Source: DATLFA01 sp039934635 (GTDB taxonomy: Bacteria; Actinomycetota; Acidimicrobiia; Acidimicrobiales; WLNW01). From it: a DNA stretch of 11,498 nucleotides. This document shows positions 1-6,442 of the stretch, in pieces; the first letter of the stretch is position 1, and every line of letters starts with the position of its first letter. The position numbers and the translations under genes were made by a program. The stretch covers positions 1 to 11,498 of the forward strand of contig JBDTLT010000182.1 of assembly GCA_039934635.1 (NCBI GenBank). Reading direction: 5' to 3'. The notes beneath the pieces were generated by a model. It did no database searches. It saw nothing but the letters and a program-made list of their open reading frames with translations, and had not been told where the DNA came from.

Positions 1-64
1 TGCCGAATGCCGGAGTACTCGCCTCCGCGATCAGCACGGGCGTCCCTCCGAAGAAATAGCTCAC
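1..64 (-). CDS. probable 5' end of an unidentified minus-strand gene (cut by window edge)
   Basis: On the minus strand an open frame runs off the left edge with G/C-rich third codon positions. Two in-frame GTG starts are possible. The one at 64-62 gives a product beginning MSYFFGGTPVLIAEA. The one at 37-35 gives MLIAEAS and has a good ribosome-binding site, GGAGGG at 49-44, six bases upstream. Only 12-21 residues are visible, so no family can be assigned. The gene would diverge from the MFS exporter at 144. Its reality rests only on codon bias and the ribosome-binding site, so confidence is low. Confidence 0.35.
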   Translation of the reverse strand, partial: MSYFFGGTPVLIAEASTPAFG

Positions 65-85
65 CGGCCGCGCGTCGGGATTCCC

Positions 86-120
86 GCGGCGAAGCCGCCG
101 ATCCGTTGCGGCGGAGCCGC
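86..120. repeat. two copies of a 13-bp hairpin motif, 22 bp apart
   Basis: GCGGCGAAGCCGC at 86-98 and GCGGCGGAGCCGC at 108-120 differ at one base. Each is a GCGGC/GCCGC inverted repeat with a three-base loop. The second can be extended by flanking T/A and partly by GTTG/CAAC. They lie in the short space between the left-edge fragment and the MFS gene. Function is unknown; they could be a small palindromic repeat family, an operator pair or 5'-leader hairpins. No T-run follows, so a terminator is unlikely. Confidence 0.5.
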
Positions 121-143
121 ACAACTAGTGGTAGGCAACGCCG

Positions 144-1526
144 GTGGAAACCGCATACGCCGTCGAGCAGATACCGCGGCGCACGTGGATGATCCTCGCG
201 GTGGTGTCGATCTGTTCGGTACTCAATCCGCTGTCGCAATCGATACTCAACCTCGCGTTCCCGAGCTTGCAGGCCGCCTTCCCTGAGTCTTCGGCCGCAA
301 CCCTGTCGTGGGTCCTCTCGCTCTACGCGATCGTTTCCGCCGCGACGTTGATCGTGGGCGGCGTGATTGGCGACCGCATTGGGCACAAACGCGTGTTGTT
401 GCTCGGCACCGGCGGCTATGTCTTCGCGTCGGTCGTCTGCGGTCTCGCGCCGAATGTCGCGGTGCTGCTGGCCGCTCGCGCGGGCCAGGCGCTGTCGAGC
501 GCGTTGATCACGCCCGCCGGCGCCGCGCTGGTGTTGCGCGAGTTCCCTCCGAGCCGGCGCGGCACTGCGATCGCTGCATGGGCCGCCGCCGGATCCGTGG
601 CGACCGCCATCGGCCCGACGTTGGGTGCGCTGCTCGTCGACGTCGGCGGTTGGGAGTGGGCGTTCTGGATCAGCGTTCCGTTCGGGTTGATCGGTTTGGT
701 GCTGGTGCCTCGCCTCGTGGACGAGATACCGCGAGAAGAGGTCGAGCTGCCCGATCTCGTGAGCGTTCCGCTGATCGTCGCGTCGGTGTCGGGGGTCATT
801 CTCGGTGTCTCGCAGAGTGGGCGGTGGGGGTGGGCCGACACCCGCACGATCTCGAGCATCATCGGCGGCGTGATCGTCGGCGCCTACGTCATCTTGCGAT
901 CGTCGCGTCACCGCCGACCGCTGCTCGATCTCACGATGTTCCGGTTTCGGTCGTTTCGTATCGCCAACTTCTCCTCGTTGGTATTCGGCACGACGTTCTT
1001 CGCATTGTTCTTCGCGTTTCCCCGCTTCACGCAAGACGTCTGGGGTTACGACGTCCGCGCCGCGGGGTTGTTGTTCTTGCCGATACCGATCGCAGGCATG
1101 CTCCTCAACGGCGTGGCGGGACGATTCGCCGACATCCATGGTCAACGGCGCGTCATGGTCCTCGGCGGTTTCTGTCAGTTCATCGGCGGCGTCGTCTTCA
1201 TCACCGGTGTCGGCAACGAGCGCAACTTGCTGGTGTGGCTCATCGGCATGGGCTTCGTCGGGTTGGGTTCGTCGTTGATCTGGCCCGCGATTTTCGGCAA
1301 CGCGGTGATCGGTGTGCCGCCCGCTCGCTTCGGTGCGGCGATGAGCATCAATCAGACGCTGCAACGGATGGCGACCGCCGGTGGCGCGGCGCTGCAGATC
1401 TCGCTGATCGGCGAAAAGAGCGGCCCCCTGGTCGGCAACTACAGCCGCATCTTCGTGCTGACCGCCGTCGGAGGCGTGCTGGCCATGGTGATCGGCCGCT
1501 TCATGTCAGGCGTCGGCGAACGCTGA
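144..1526 (+). CDS. MFS transporter, DHA2-like drug/metabolite exporter
   Basis: A 460-residue inner-membrane protein of the major facilitator superfamily, probably a proton-coupled exporter of small toxic or metabolic compounds. Hydrophobic helices are spread over the whole length, about 14 in number, as in the DHA2 family. Motif A, GDRIGHKR (76-83), follows TM2, and a second copy, GRFADIHGQRR (326-336), lies in the C-terminal half. The antiporter motif C region reads AIGPTLGALL (155-164), followed by the GGWEWAFWISVPFG block typical of 14-helix exporters. The start is a GTG; there is no strong ribosome-binding site and no clear -10 hexamer at a leaderless distance, so the start is less certain than the family. 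It stands alone and converges on the universal stress protein gene. No regulator sits beside it and the substrate is unknown. Confidence 0.9.
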   Translation: METAYAVEQIPRRTWMILAVVSICSVLNPLSQSILNLAFPSLQAAFPESSAATLSWVLSLYAIVSAATLIVGGVIGDRIGHKRVLLLGTGGYVFASVVCGLAPNVAVLLAARAGQALSSALITPAGAALVLREFPPSRRGTAIAAWAAAGSVATAIGPTLGALLVDVGGWEWAFWISVPFGLIGLVLVPRLVDEIPREEVELPDLVSVPLIVASVSGVILGVSQSGRWGWADTRTISSIIGGVIVGAYVILRSSRHRRPLLDLTMFRFRSFRIANFSSLVFGTTFFALFFAFPRFTQDVWGYDVRAAGLLFLPIPIAGMLLNGVAGRFADIHGQRRVMVLGGFCQFIGGVVFITGVGNERNLLVWLIGMGFVGLGSSLIWPAIFGNAVIGVPPARFGAAMSINQTLQRMATAGGAALQISLIGEKSGPLVGNYSRIFVLTAVGGVLAMVIGRFMSGVGER

Positions 1527-1548
1527 TCGCCGCCGCCATCGGGGCGAG

Positions 1549-1977
1549 TTATTTCGCCGGGATCACCGCGACGGGACACGGCGCGTGGTTGATCACTGCG
1601 TTGGCGACCGAACCGAGCAGCAGCCCGGCGAAACCCCCATGTCCGCGTGCGCCGACGACGAGAATCTCGGCGTCGCGCGCCTGATCGAGCAGCACCTTGG
1701 ATGTCGACCCTTCCCGCACGACGTGTACGACATGGACATCGTCGGGCAATTCGGCTTCGGCGATGAAGCCGGCGAGCGCCTCGGATGCCGCACTCGTCAT
1801 CAACTCGGCCGGCGCGACCGGCGAGCCCAGGGGTGCCGGCGCCATCGACGAGATCGGATATGACCACACGTAGACGGCATGCACGATGCAATCGGTCGAT
1901 TTGGCGTAGCGGGCGGCCCATTGCAAGGCCGCGATGCTGTTGGCTGATCCGTCGACACCGACAATTACAGAACCCAT
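1549..1977 (-). CDS. universal stress protein, ATP-binding type
   Basis: A single UspA domain of 142 residues, the usual size for a one-domain member. It begins MGSVIVGVDGS, with the conserved Asp9 after the first beta strand. It ends with the nucleotide-binding signature G-x2-G-x9-G-S at Gly109, Gly112, Gly122 and Ser123, followed by the typical HAPCPVAVIP strand. That motif marks the ATP-binding class of universal stress proteins, soluble cytoplasmic proteins often induced in stasis, hypoxia or other stress. A -10 hexamer, TAGAGT, lies six bases before the ATG, so the mRNA is probably leaderless, which supports this start. It converges on the MFS gene with a 22-bp gap and diverges from the SDR pair. 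The exact physiological role cannot be told from sequence. Confidence 0.93.
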   Translation of the reverse strand: MGSVIVGVDGSANSIAALQWAARYAKSTDCIVHAVYVWSYPISSMAPAPLGSPVAPAELMTSAASEALAGFIAEAELPDDVHVVHVVREGSTSKVLLDQARDAEILVVGARGHGGFAGLLLGSVANAVINHAPCPVAVIPAK

Positions 1978-1983
1978 GCCTGC

Positions 1984-1989
1984 ACTCTA
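1984..1989 (-). promoter_or_regulatory. -10 hexamer TAGAGT, leaderless promoter of the universal stress protein gene
   Basis: On the minus strand TAGAGT is separated by six bases from the ATG at 1977, placing the transcription start at or next to the A of the start codon. There is no purine-rich ribosome-binding site between them and no clear -35 box. It matches the TANNNT form of actinobacterial -10 elements. Confidence 0.55.
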
Positions 1990-2025
1990 AGCCATTGACT
2001 CTTCGCGCAAGCGCTCATCGTGTGT

Positions 2026-2036
2026 GGACCGGGTCC
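2026..2036. promoter_or_regulatory. small palindrome GGACC-G-GGTCC in the divergent gap
   Basis: A perfect 5-1-5 inverted repeat lies between the divergent universal stress protein and SDR genes, about 40 bp before the SDR -10 hexamer. It could be an operator half or a chance G/C palindrome. Short G/C palindromes are frequent in DNA of this composition, so support is weak. Confidence 0.2.
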
Positions 2037-2075
2037 CTTCCCAGTCCACCGGGTATCCGCCTTCGGCGAATCCCC

Positions 2076-2081
2076 TAAACT
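2076..2081 (+). promoter_or_regulatory. -10 hexamer TAAACT upstream of the SDR pair
   Basis: TAAACT lies 23 bases before the GTG at 2105, which predicts a leader of about 17 bases holding the six-G ribosome-binding site at 2095-2100. No clear -35 box is visible. Because the hexamer falls downstream of the in-frame ATG at 2024, it argues against that longer start. Confidence 0.45.
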
Positions 2082-2104
2082 CCAGCTTCTCGTCGGGGGG
2101 CATC

Positions 2105-2851
2105 GTGGCTGATCAATTGCAACCACCCAGTGTGGCCGGGCGCCGCGTGCTGGTCACCGGCGAGCACCCGCTCGCGCTTGGTGTGGCGAAGTGGTTCGTC
2201 GACGCCGGTGCGCGAGTCGCGCTGCTCGCCTCGTCCCCACCGGGCTCGTCGACCGGCGCACTCCACGTGGCGTGTTCGTTCGCCGACGAGCGCAGTGTCG
2301 AGATCGCGGTTGCCGAGGCGGCCCACGCGCTCAGCGGCATCGATCAGGTCGTCCACGCGTGGGTCGCCGATGGCCTGTGCGACAACCGCGCATTCATGGA
2401 CATCGACGAAGCGCAGTGGGTGCGCACATGCGAAGCCAGCCTCGAGGGCGCCTGGTGGCTGACGCGGCGCGTGATTGCTCCGCTGCGGGCCGCGGGCGGT
2501 GGCTCGATCGTGTACCTGGTGCCCAGCGTCGGCCTTTCGGGCGCGGCCAGCTATTCGATGTTGGCGACGGTCGCCGAAGGCATCCGGGTGCTGGCCAAAG
2601 GGGTCGGCCGGCAATGGGTCAAACACGGCGTCACGGCCAACACGATCGCGACGGCGCCCGGTCTGTGGGTCGGCGCCGAGAACGAAGACGCGCTGGCCCG
2701 CGCCATCTCGCTGGCGGTGCCGGCATATGGCCGGGCGGGCGATGCAACCGACGATCTCGCGCCGTTGGTGTCGATCCTGGCCGACCCTGGTTCGCACTTC
2801 ATCAGCGCGGCCACGCTCGTCGCGGACGGTGCCGTATGGATGGGGTTGTGA
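2105..2851 (+). CDS. atypical short-chain dehydrogenase/reductase (SDR), probable inactive subunit
   Basis: A 248-residue Rossmann-fold protein of normal SDR length. The fold is recognisable from VLVTG (15-19), the PSVGLSGAASY block (140-150) and a C-terminal LVADGAVWMGL strand matching the usual substrate-loop end. Catalytic features are damaged. Ser141 and Tyr150 are in place, but the lysine four residues after the tyrosine is Ala154. The glycine-rich TGxxxGxG loop reads TGEHPLALG, and the usual NNAG segment reads VHAWVADG. It is therefore probably a poor or inactive oxidoreductase. I chose GTG at 2105 because of the G-run at 2095-2100 and the upstream -10; an in-frame ATG at 2024 would add 27 residues of unlikely composition. 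Its stop overlaps the start of the next SDR gene by one base (TGATG), so the two are translationally coupled and may form a heteromer. Confidence 0.85.
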   Translation: MADQLQPPSVAGRRVLVTGEHPLALGVAKWFVDAGARVALLASSPPGSSTGALHVACSFADERSVEIAVAEAAHALSGIDQVVHAWVADGLCDNRAFMDIDEAQWVRTCEASLEGAWWLTRRVIAPLRAAGGGSIVYLVPSVGLSGAASYSMLATVAEGIRVLAKGVGRQWVKHGVTANTIATAPGLWVGAENEDALARAISLAVPAYGRAGDATDDLAPLVSILADPGSHFISAATLVADGAVWMGL

Positions 2852-3621
2852 TGACCGACCGGCTCCTCGAGGGGCGCACCGTCATCGTCACCGGCGCGGG
2901 GGGCGGTGTCGGCCGTGGCATCGCGCTCGCCTGTGCCGAACACGGTGCCAACGTGGTGATTGCCGCCCGGCGCACGTTGACCGGCGATGAGGTTGCCGGC
3001 GAGATCGTCGCCCGCGGTGGCAAGGCGTTGTCGATCCGCTGCGATGTCACCGTGCGCGACGACGTCTACGCGGCGGTCGACGCCGCGGTGGCGCAATTCG
3101 GTGGACTCGACTCGATGATCCACAATGCGCTGTCGTTCGTCGGCCGCCCTCACGAGACCGAGGTCGTCCCCGACGAGACATGGCGCGAGATGATGGACAC
3201 GGCGGTGCGAGCATCGTTCTACTGCGCGCAGGCGGCGTACCCGCAACTGCGCGAACGCGGTGGCACGCTGATACTCATCACCTCGGCCGCCGGGGTCGAA
3301 GGCAGCCCGTACATCCCCGCGTACGGTGTCGTGAAGGCCGCACAACGCGGCCTCGCCAAGAGCCTCGCCCGCGAGTGGGGACCGCAGGGCATCCGAGTCA
3401 ACTGCATCGGCCCTGTGGCGTGGAGCCCGGCGATGGAGAAGAGCGCCGAGGGGAGCCCCGTGTTCCTCGAAGGCCGGCTGATCGATCGCACGCCGTTGCG
3501 CCGTATCGGCGAACCCGAGGCCGACATCGGCCCGGTGGCGGTCTTCCTCGCGAGCGACATGTCGCGCTATGTGACCGGCCAGACGATCATCGCCGACGGC
3601 GGAGGCTTCACCGGCTTCTGA
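2851..3621 (+). CDS. short-chain dehydrogenase/reductase (classical SDR)
   Basis: A 256-residue classical SDR with all catalytic parts: TGAGGGVG cofactor loop (14-21), Asp65 in CDV, Asn92, Ser145 and Tyr158-x3-Lys162. The C-terminal block YVTGQTIIADGGGFTGF is typical of FabG-like enzymes. It should interconvert a hydroxyl and a keto group using NAD(P)(H). AAR near residue 40 after the second strand suggests NADP(H), but this is only an inference. The substrate is unknown; FabG-like members serve in fatty acid, polyketide, steroid and aromatic metabolism. The ATG overlaps the stop of the degenerate SDR upstream by one base, so the pair is one operon. The same frame stays open back to 2191 through the upstream gene, but that stretch is a shadow and not an N-terminal extension. 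Confidence 0.92.
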   Translation: MTDRLLEGRTVIVTGAGGGVGRGIALACAEHGANVVIAARRTLTGDEVAGEIVARGGKALSIRCDVTVRDDVYAAVDAAVAQFGGLDSMIHNALSFVGRPHETEVVPDETWREMMDTAVRASFYCAQAAYPQLRERGGTLILITSAAGVEGSPYIPAYGVVKAAQRGLAKSLAREWGPQGIRVNCIGPVAWSPAMEKSAEGSPVFLEGRLIDRTPLRRIGEPEADIGPVAVFLASDMSRYVTGQTIIADGGGFTGF

Positions 3622-3649
3622 CGCACGCGGAACGGCGTTGCTGACGGTC

Positions 3650-4663
3650 CTACGAGCGGCGGCGGGCTTCGGGCTGGAGGCCGGGCGGATCCCAACCGCG
3701 GTCGGCCGGATTGAGATCGACGCCGGGCGCCACGATGGCGTCGATGCGATCGAGGGTGTCGCGGTCGAGCCGTAGGTCACCGGCGCCCAGCAGATCGTCG
3801 ATCTGTTCTTCGGTGCGCGGCCCGATGAGCGCCGCGGTGACGGCGGGATGTTCGACGTTCCACGCCAGCGCGAGATGGGTCAGCGACACACCGGCATCGG
3901 CCGCGAGGTGCGACAGCGCGTCGACCGCGTCGTACTTGAGCGGATTGAAGCCGTCGAAGTGTTCGGGATTGGTTTCACCGCGGCTGCTCGCCGGTGCGGG
4001 GGAGTCGCGTCGGTACTTGCCGGTGAGCCATCCCCCCGACAACGGACTCCACGTGAGCACGCCCATGCCGTAGCGCTGGCAAACGGCCAATACGTCGCGT
4101 TCGATACCGCGACAGAAGATCGAGTAGGGCGGCTGCTCACATTGCGGTGCGCTGCCGCCGATCGACTGGGCCGACCATTGGGCCTCCACGATGTCGGCCG
4201 CCGGGAACGTCGACGTACCCCAGTAACGAATCTTGCCCGCACGCACCAGATCGGACAACGCGCTCACGGTCTCGTCGATCGCAGTGAGCGGATCGGGCCG
4301 GTGCGCTTGGTAGAGATCGATCCAGTCGGTCTGCAGCCGGCGCAAGCTGTCGTCGACCGCCTGCATGATCCAGCGCCGGGAGTTGCCGCGTTGATTTTGG
4401 TCGGGTCCCATCTGGTTGTGGAACTTGGTGGCGAGCACGACGTCGTCGCGCCGGCCCTTCAACGCGGCGCCGACGATCTCTTCGCTCTCGCCGAACGCAT
4501 ACACATCCGCGGTGTCGACGAGGTTGATGCCACCGTCGAGTGCGCGATGGATGATGCGCTCGCACGCACGGTGATCGGTGTTGCCCCACGCGCCGAGCAC
4601 CATCGCACCGAGGCCGAGACGGCTCACGTGTACGCCGGTCTTGCCCAGCACGCGGTACTCCAT
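3650..4663 (-). CDS. aldo/keto reductase
   Basis: A 337-residue TIM-barrel NADPH-dependent oxidoreductase of the aldo/keto reductase superfamily, close to the general-stress and YhdN/Tas-like bacterial branch. It opens with MEYRVLGKTGVHVSRLGLG. The catalytic tetrad is complete: Asp50 and Tyr55 in DTADVY, Lys80 in ATKFHN, and His121 in QAHRPDP. QPPYSIFCRGIE is the usual barrel segment, and WSPLSGGWLTGKY is the cofactor-loop region. Near the end, ALIGPRTEEQIDDLL is the conserved NADPH 2'-phosphate-binding motif. It would reduce an aldehyde or ketone; the substrate is unknown. It lies 18 bp downstream of the Ddn-like gene on the same strand with no promoter of its own visible, so the two are likely co-transcribed. 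No good ribosome-binding site precedes the ATG. It converges on the SDR pair. Confidence 0.94.
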   Translation of the reverse strand: MEYRVLGKTGVHVSRLGLGAMVLGAWGNTDHRACERIIHRALDGGINLVDTADVYAFGESEEIVGAALKGRRDDVVLATKFHNQMGPDQNQRGNSRRWIMQAVDDSLRRLQTDWIDLYQAHRPDPLTAIDETVSALSDLVRAGKIRYWGTSTFPAADIVEAQWSAQSIGGSAPQCEQPPYSIFCRGIERDVLAVCQRYGMGVLTWSPLSGGWLTGKYRRDSPAPASSRGETNPEHFDGFNPLKYDAVDALSHLAADAGVSLTHLALAWNVEHPAVTAALIGPRTEEQIDDLLGAGDLRLDRDTLDRIDAIVAPGVDLNPADRGWDPPGLQPEARRRS

Positions 4664-4681
4664 CGGCGCTGCTTCTGCGAC

Positions 4682-5155
4682 CTATGCCCGCTCGATGAAC
4701 CGCACGAGGGGCAGCTTGCGCGACGTGCGCGATTGGTAGTCGTCGTAGTACGGACGGTCGGCGCACAGGGCCGCCCACACGCGGTCGTATTCTTCGCCCT
4801 CGAGGACCTGCGCGTCGGCCCAGAAGGGGTCGCGGTTTTGCACCCTGAGCTGCACCTGTGGGTTGGCCTTGCGGTCGGACAGGTTGAGATACCAGGCCGG
4901 ATGCTTTTCGTGGCCGGCGAAGCTGCCCACAACCACACGGTGCCCGTCGTCGTCGACCCAGAATGGCAGCGCCACTTTGTGCTCATTGCCCGACTTGCGG
5001 CCGATGGTGCGCAAGAGGAGTTGGTGCATGCCGGCACCGACCCACACCATGTCGTCGTTGGTCGCTTCCATGCCCGCCACGTGCATGCGGCTGATGCCGG
5101 GGATCTCGCTCAACGGAGGTTCTTCGAACGGTTGGTTCTTTTGATCGGGTCGCAT
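4682..5155 (-). CDS. deazaflavin (F420)-type nitroreductase, Ddn-like (DUF385 family)
   Basis: A 157-residue split-barrel protein of the Ddn family, known in actinobacteria for F420H2-dependent reduction of quinones and nitroaromatics. Visible family marks are LLLRTIGRKSG (46-56), where Thr/Gly/Arg/Lys bind the cofactor phosphate side, HPAWYLNL (85-92), and the C-terminal block YYDDYQSRTSRKLPLVRF (136-153). Size matches the family. Cofactor F420 is inferred from the family, not shown here. A -10 hexamer TACTGT seven bases before the ATG implies a leaderless mRNA and supports this start. It heads an operon with the aldo/keto reductase and diverges from a luciferase-like oxidoreductase, another fold that can use F420 or FMN. 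That arrangement suggests joint control, but a shared pathway is unproven. Confidence 0.9.
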   Translation of the reverse strand: MRPDQKNQPFEEPPLSEIPGISRMHVAGMEATNDDMVWVGAGMHQLLLRTIGRKSGNEHKVALPFWVDDDGHRVVVGSFAGHEKHPAWYLNLSDRKANPQVQLRVQNRDPFWADAQVLEGEEYDRVWAALCADRPYYDDYQSRTSRKLPLVRFIERA

Positions 5156-5162
5156 GTACGGG

Positions 5163-5168
5163 ACAGTA
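5163..5168 (-). promoter_or_regulatory. -10 hexamer TACTGT, leaderless promoter of the nitroreductase/AKR operon
   Basis: On the minus strand TACTGT is followed by seven bases and then the ATG at 5155, with no ribosome-binding site between. It lies about 50 bp from the opposing -10 of the luciferase-like gene, inside the 106-bp divergent gap. Confidence 0.55.
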
Positions 5169-5219
5169 GCGCGGCCCGGTCGCGGTGGCAGTTCCCGGCC
5201 TGAGTAGGCGGTTCCGGGT

Positions 5220-5225
5220 TAGATT
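5220..5225 (+). promoter_or_regulatory. -10 hexamer TAGATT of the luciferase-like oxidoreductase gene
   Basis: TAGATT lies 36 bases before the GTG at 5262. A start of transcription about seven bases downstream would give a leader of roughly 30 bases carrying the ribosome-binding site GAGGGGG at 5247-5253. No -35 box is obvious. Confidence 0.45.
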
Positions 5226-5261
5226 GCGGCGCCGCACCGGCATACCGAGGGGGCCACAAAC

Positions 5262-6386
5262 GTGGAATTCGGGATCTTCATTCAGAACTACCTGCCGAAC
5301 TTCCGTCGGGAGAACAATCCCGACGCGGAACACACCGTGATCATGGACGAGCTCGACCTCGTGATCGCGGCCGACAAAGCCGGCTTCAAATATGGCTGGC
5401 TGCCCGAGCACCACTTCCTGGACGAGTACTCACACCTTTCGGCCAACGATGTCGTGGCGGGCTATCTCGCGCACGCGACCAAACGCATGCACATCGGCTC
5501 GGGCATCTTCAACCCGCTGCCGCAGGTGAATCATCCGGCGAAGGTCGCCGAGCGCGTCGCGATGCTCGATCACATCTCGCAAGGACGCTTCGAGTTCGGC
5601 ACCGGCCGCGGCGCCGGCAGCCATGAGATCCTCGGGTTCCTGCCGGGCATCAGTTCGACGTCCGAGACCCGTGCCATTTGGGAAGACGTCATTGCGGAGT
5701 TCCCGAAGATGTGGATGCAAGACACCTACGAGGGCTACGAAGGCAAGTTCTGGTCGTTGCCGCCGCGCAAGGTGCTCCCCAAGCCATGGAAGAAGCCGCA
5801 TCCCCCTATGTGGTACGCGTGCGGCAACATCGCCAGCTACGAGATGTGCGCGCGGCGTGGTCTCGGTGTGTTGGGCTTTTCGGTGGGCGATCTCAACGAC
5901 ATGGCGCCGATCGTCGACACGTACAAGAAGCACATCGTCAACGCCGAGCCGGTCGGCGCGTTCGTCAACGACAACATCATGATCACGACTGCGGCCTTCG
6001 TGAAAGAAGACCCGAAGGCAGCGCGACAGTCGATGCTCGACGCCAAGCTCAACCTCTTGCAGAGCCACGTGTTCCGCTACCACGACACGTTCCCGCATCC
6101 CGAGGGCGTGCCGTATTGGCCCGAGTTGATTCCCGACTTCGACGCCGACACCGCCGAATACATGATCAACATCGGTGCGGTCATCTGTGGTGATCCTGCC
6201 GAGGCGCTCGAGCAGTGCCAGCGGTGGGCGTCATCGGGCGCCGATCAGTTGGTGTTCGGCACCGGTTGCGCGACCAAAGAAGAGACGCTCGAGATGATCG
6301 AGCTCATGGGCAAGCACGTGATCCCCAAGGTCGACACCGACCCTGTCCATCGTTCGAGTCGCATGCGCGACGCCTGGAAGGGCTGA
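5262..6386 (+). CDS. luciferase-like (LLM class) flavin-dependent oxidoreductase
   Basis: A 374-residue TIM-barrel protein of the bacterial luciferase-like monooxygenase superfamily. It opens MEFGIFIQNY and has the conserved WLPEHHF (46-52) near the active site, the IGSGIFNPLP strand, and the HPAKVAERVAMLD helix followed by GRFEFGTGRG (108-117), which lines the flavin pocket. The family uses reduced FMN with oxygen for oxidations, or F420 for hydride transfer, and this sequence alone does not decide between them. The GTG start is supported by GAGGGGG at 5247-5253, eight bases upstream. The gene is a single-gene unit, divergent from the Ddn-like/AKR operon and convergent with the P450 gene. 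Length and motifs look intact. Possible roles include oxidation of hydrocarbons, ketones or sulfur compounds; no substrate can be chosen. Confidence 0.93.
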   Translation: MEFGIFIQNYLPNFRRENNPDAEHTVIMDELDLVIAADKAGFKYGWLPEHHFLDEYSHLSANDVVAGYLAHATKRMHIGSGIFNPLPQVNHPAKVAERVAMLDHISQGRFEFGTGRGAGSHEILGFLPGISSTSETRAIWEDVIAEFPKMWMQDTYEGYEGKFWSLPPRKVLPKPWKKPHPPMWYACGNIASYEMCARRGLGVLGFSVGDLNDMAPIVDTYKKHIVNAEPVGAFVNDNIMITTAAFVKEDPKAARQSMLDAKLNLLQSHVFRYHDTFPHPEGVPYWPELIPDFDADTAEYMINIGAVICGDPAEALEQCQRWASSGADQLVFGTGCATKEETLEMIELMGKHVIPKVDTDPVHRSSRMRDAWKG

Positions 6387-6393
6387 AGCGCGT

Positions 6394-6434
6394 CAGGCGG
6401 TGGGCGCCGCCGGTGATGGCGGCGACGACGCCTG
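6394..6434. terminator. two-part hairpin in the convergent gap, probable bidirectional terminator
   Basis: An inner perfect 7-bp G/C stem, CGCCGCC at 6405-6411 and GGCGGCG at 6418-6424 with a six-base loop, is enclosed by an outer 6-bp stem, CAGGCG at 6394-6399 and CGCCTG at 6429-6434. It fills most of the 56-bp space between the stop codons of the luciferase-like and P450 genes. There is only a short T-run (CCTTTG) after it on the plus strand, so it would be a hairpin-dependent terminator of the kind common in high-GC actinobacteria. Confidence 0.45.
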
Positions 6435-6442
6435 GGCCTTTG

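Noticed and set aside
1543..1558. GGCGA-GTTATT-TCGCC hairpin between the MFS and universal stress protein genes as a terminator
   Set aside because: Only five base pairs, no T-run, and it overlaps the stop codon and last codons of the stress protein gene; too weak to list.
2191..2850. Apparent 220-residue N-terminal extension of the second SDR
   Set aside because: Same frame stays open by chance inside the first SDR gene; the stretch is Arg/Gly-rich shadow sequence, and the true ATG is at 2851 at a TGATG overlap.
2551..3780. Long minus-strand open frame (about 409 codons) across the SDR pair
   Set aside because: Antisense to a complete SDR with intact catalytic residues; no domain, promoter or ribosome-binding site of its own.
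3848..5203. Long plus-strand open frame (about 450 codons) over the AKR and Ddn-like genes
   Set aside because: It is antisense to two genes with full family motifs; its own translation has no recognisable motif and an odd composition typical of high-GC shadow frames.
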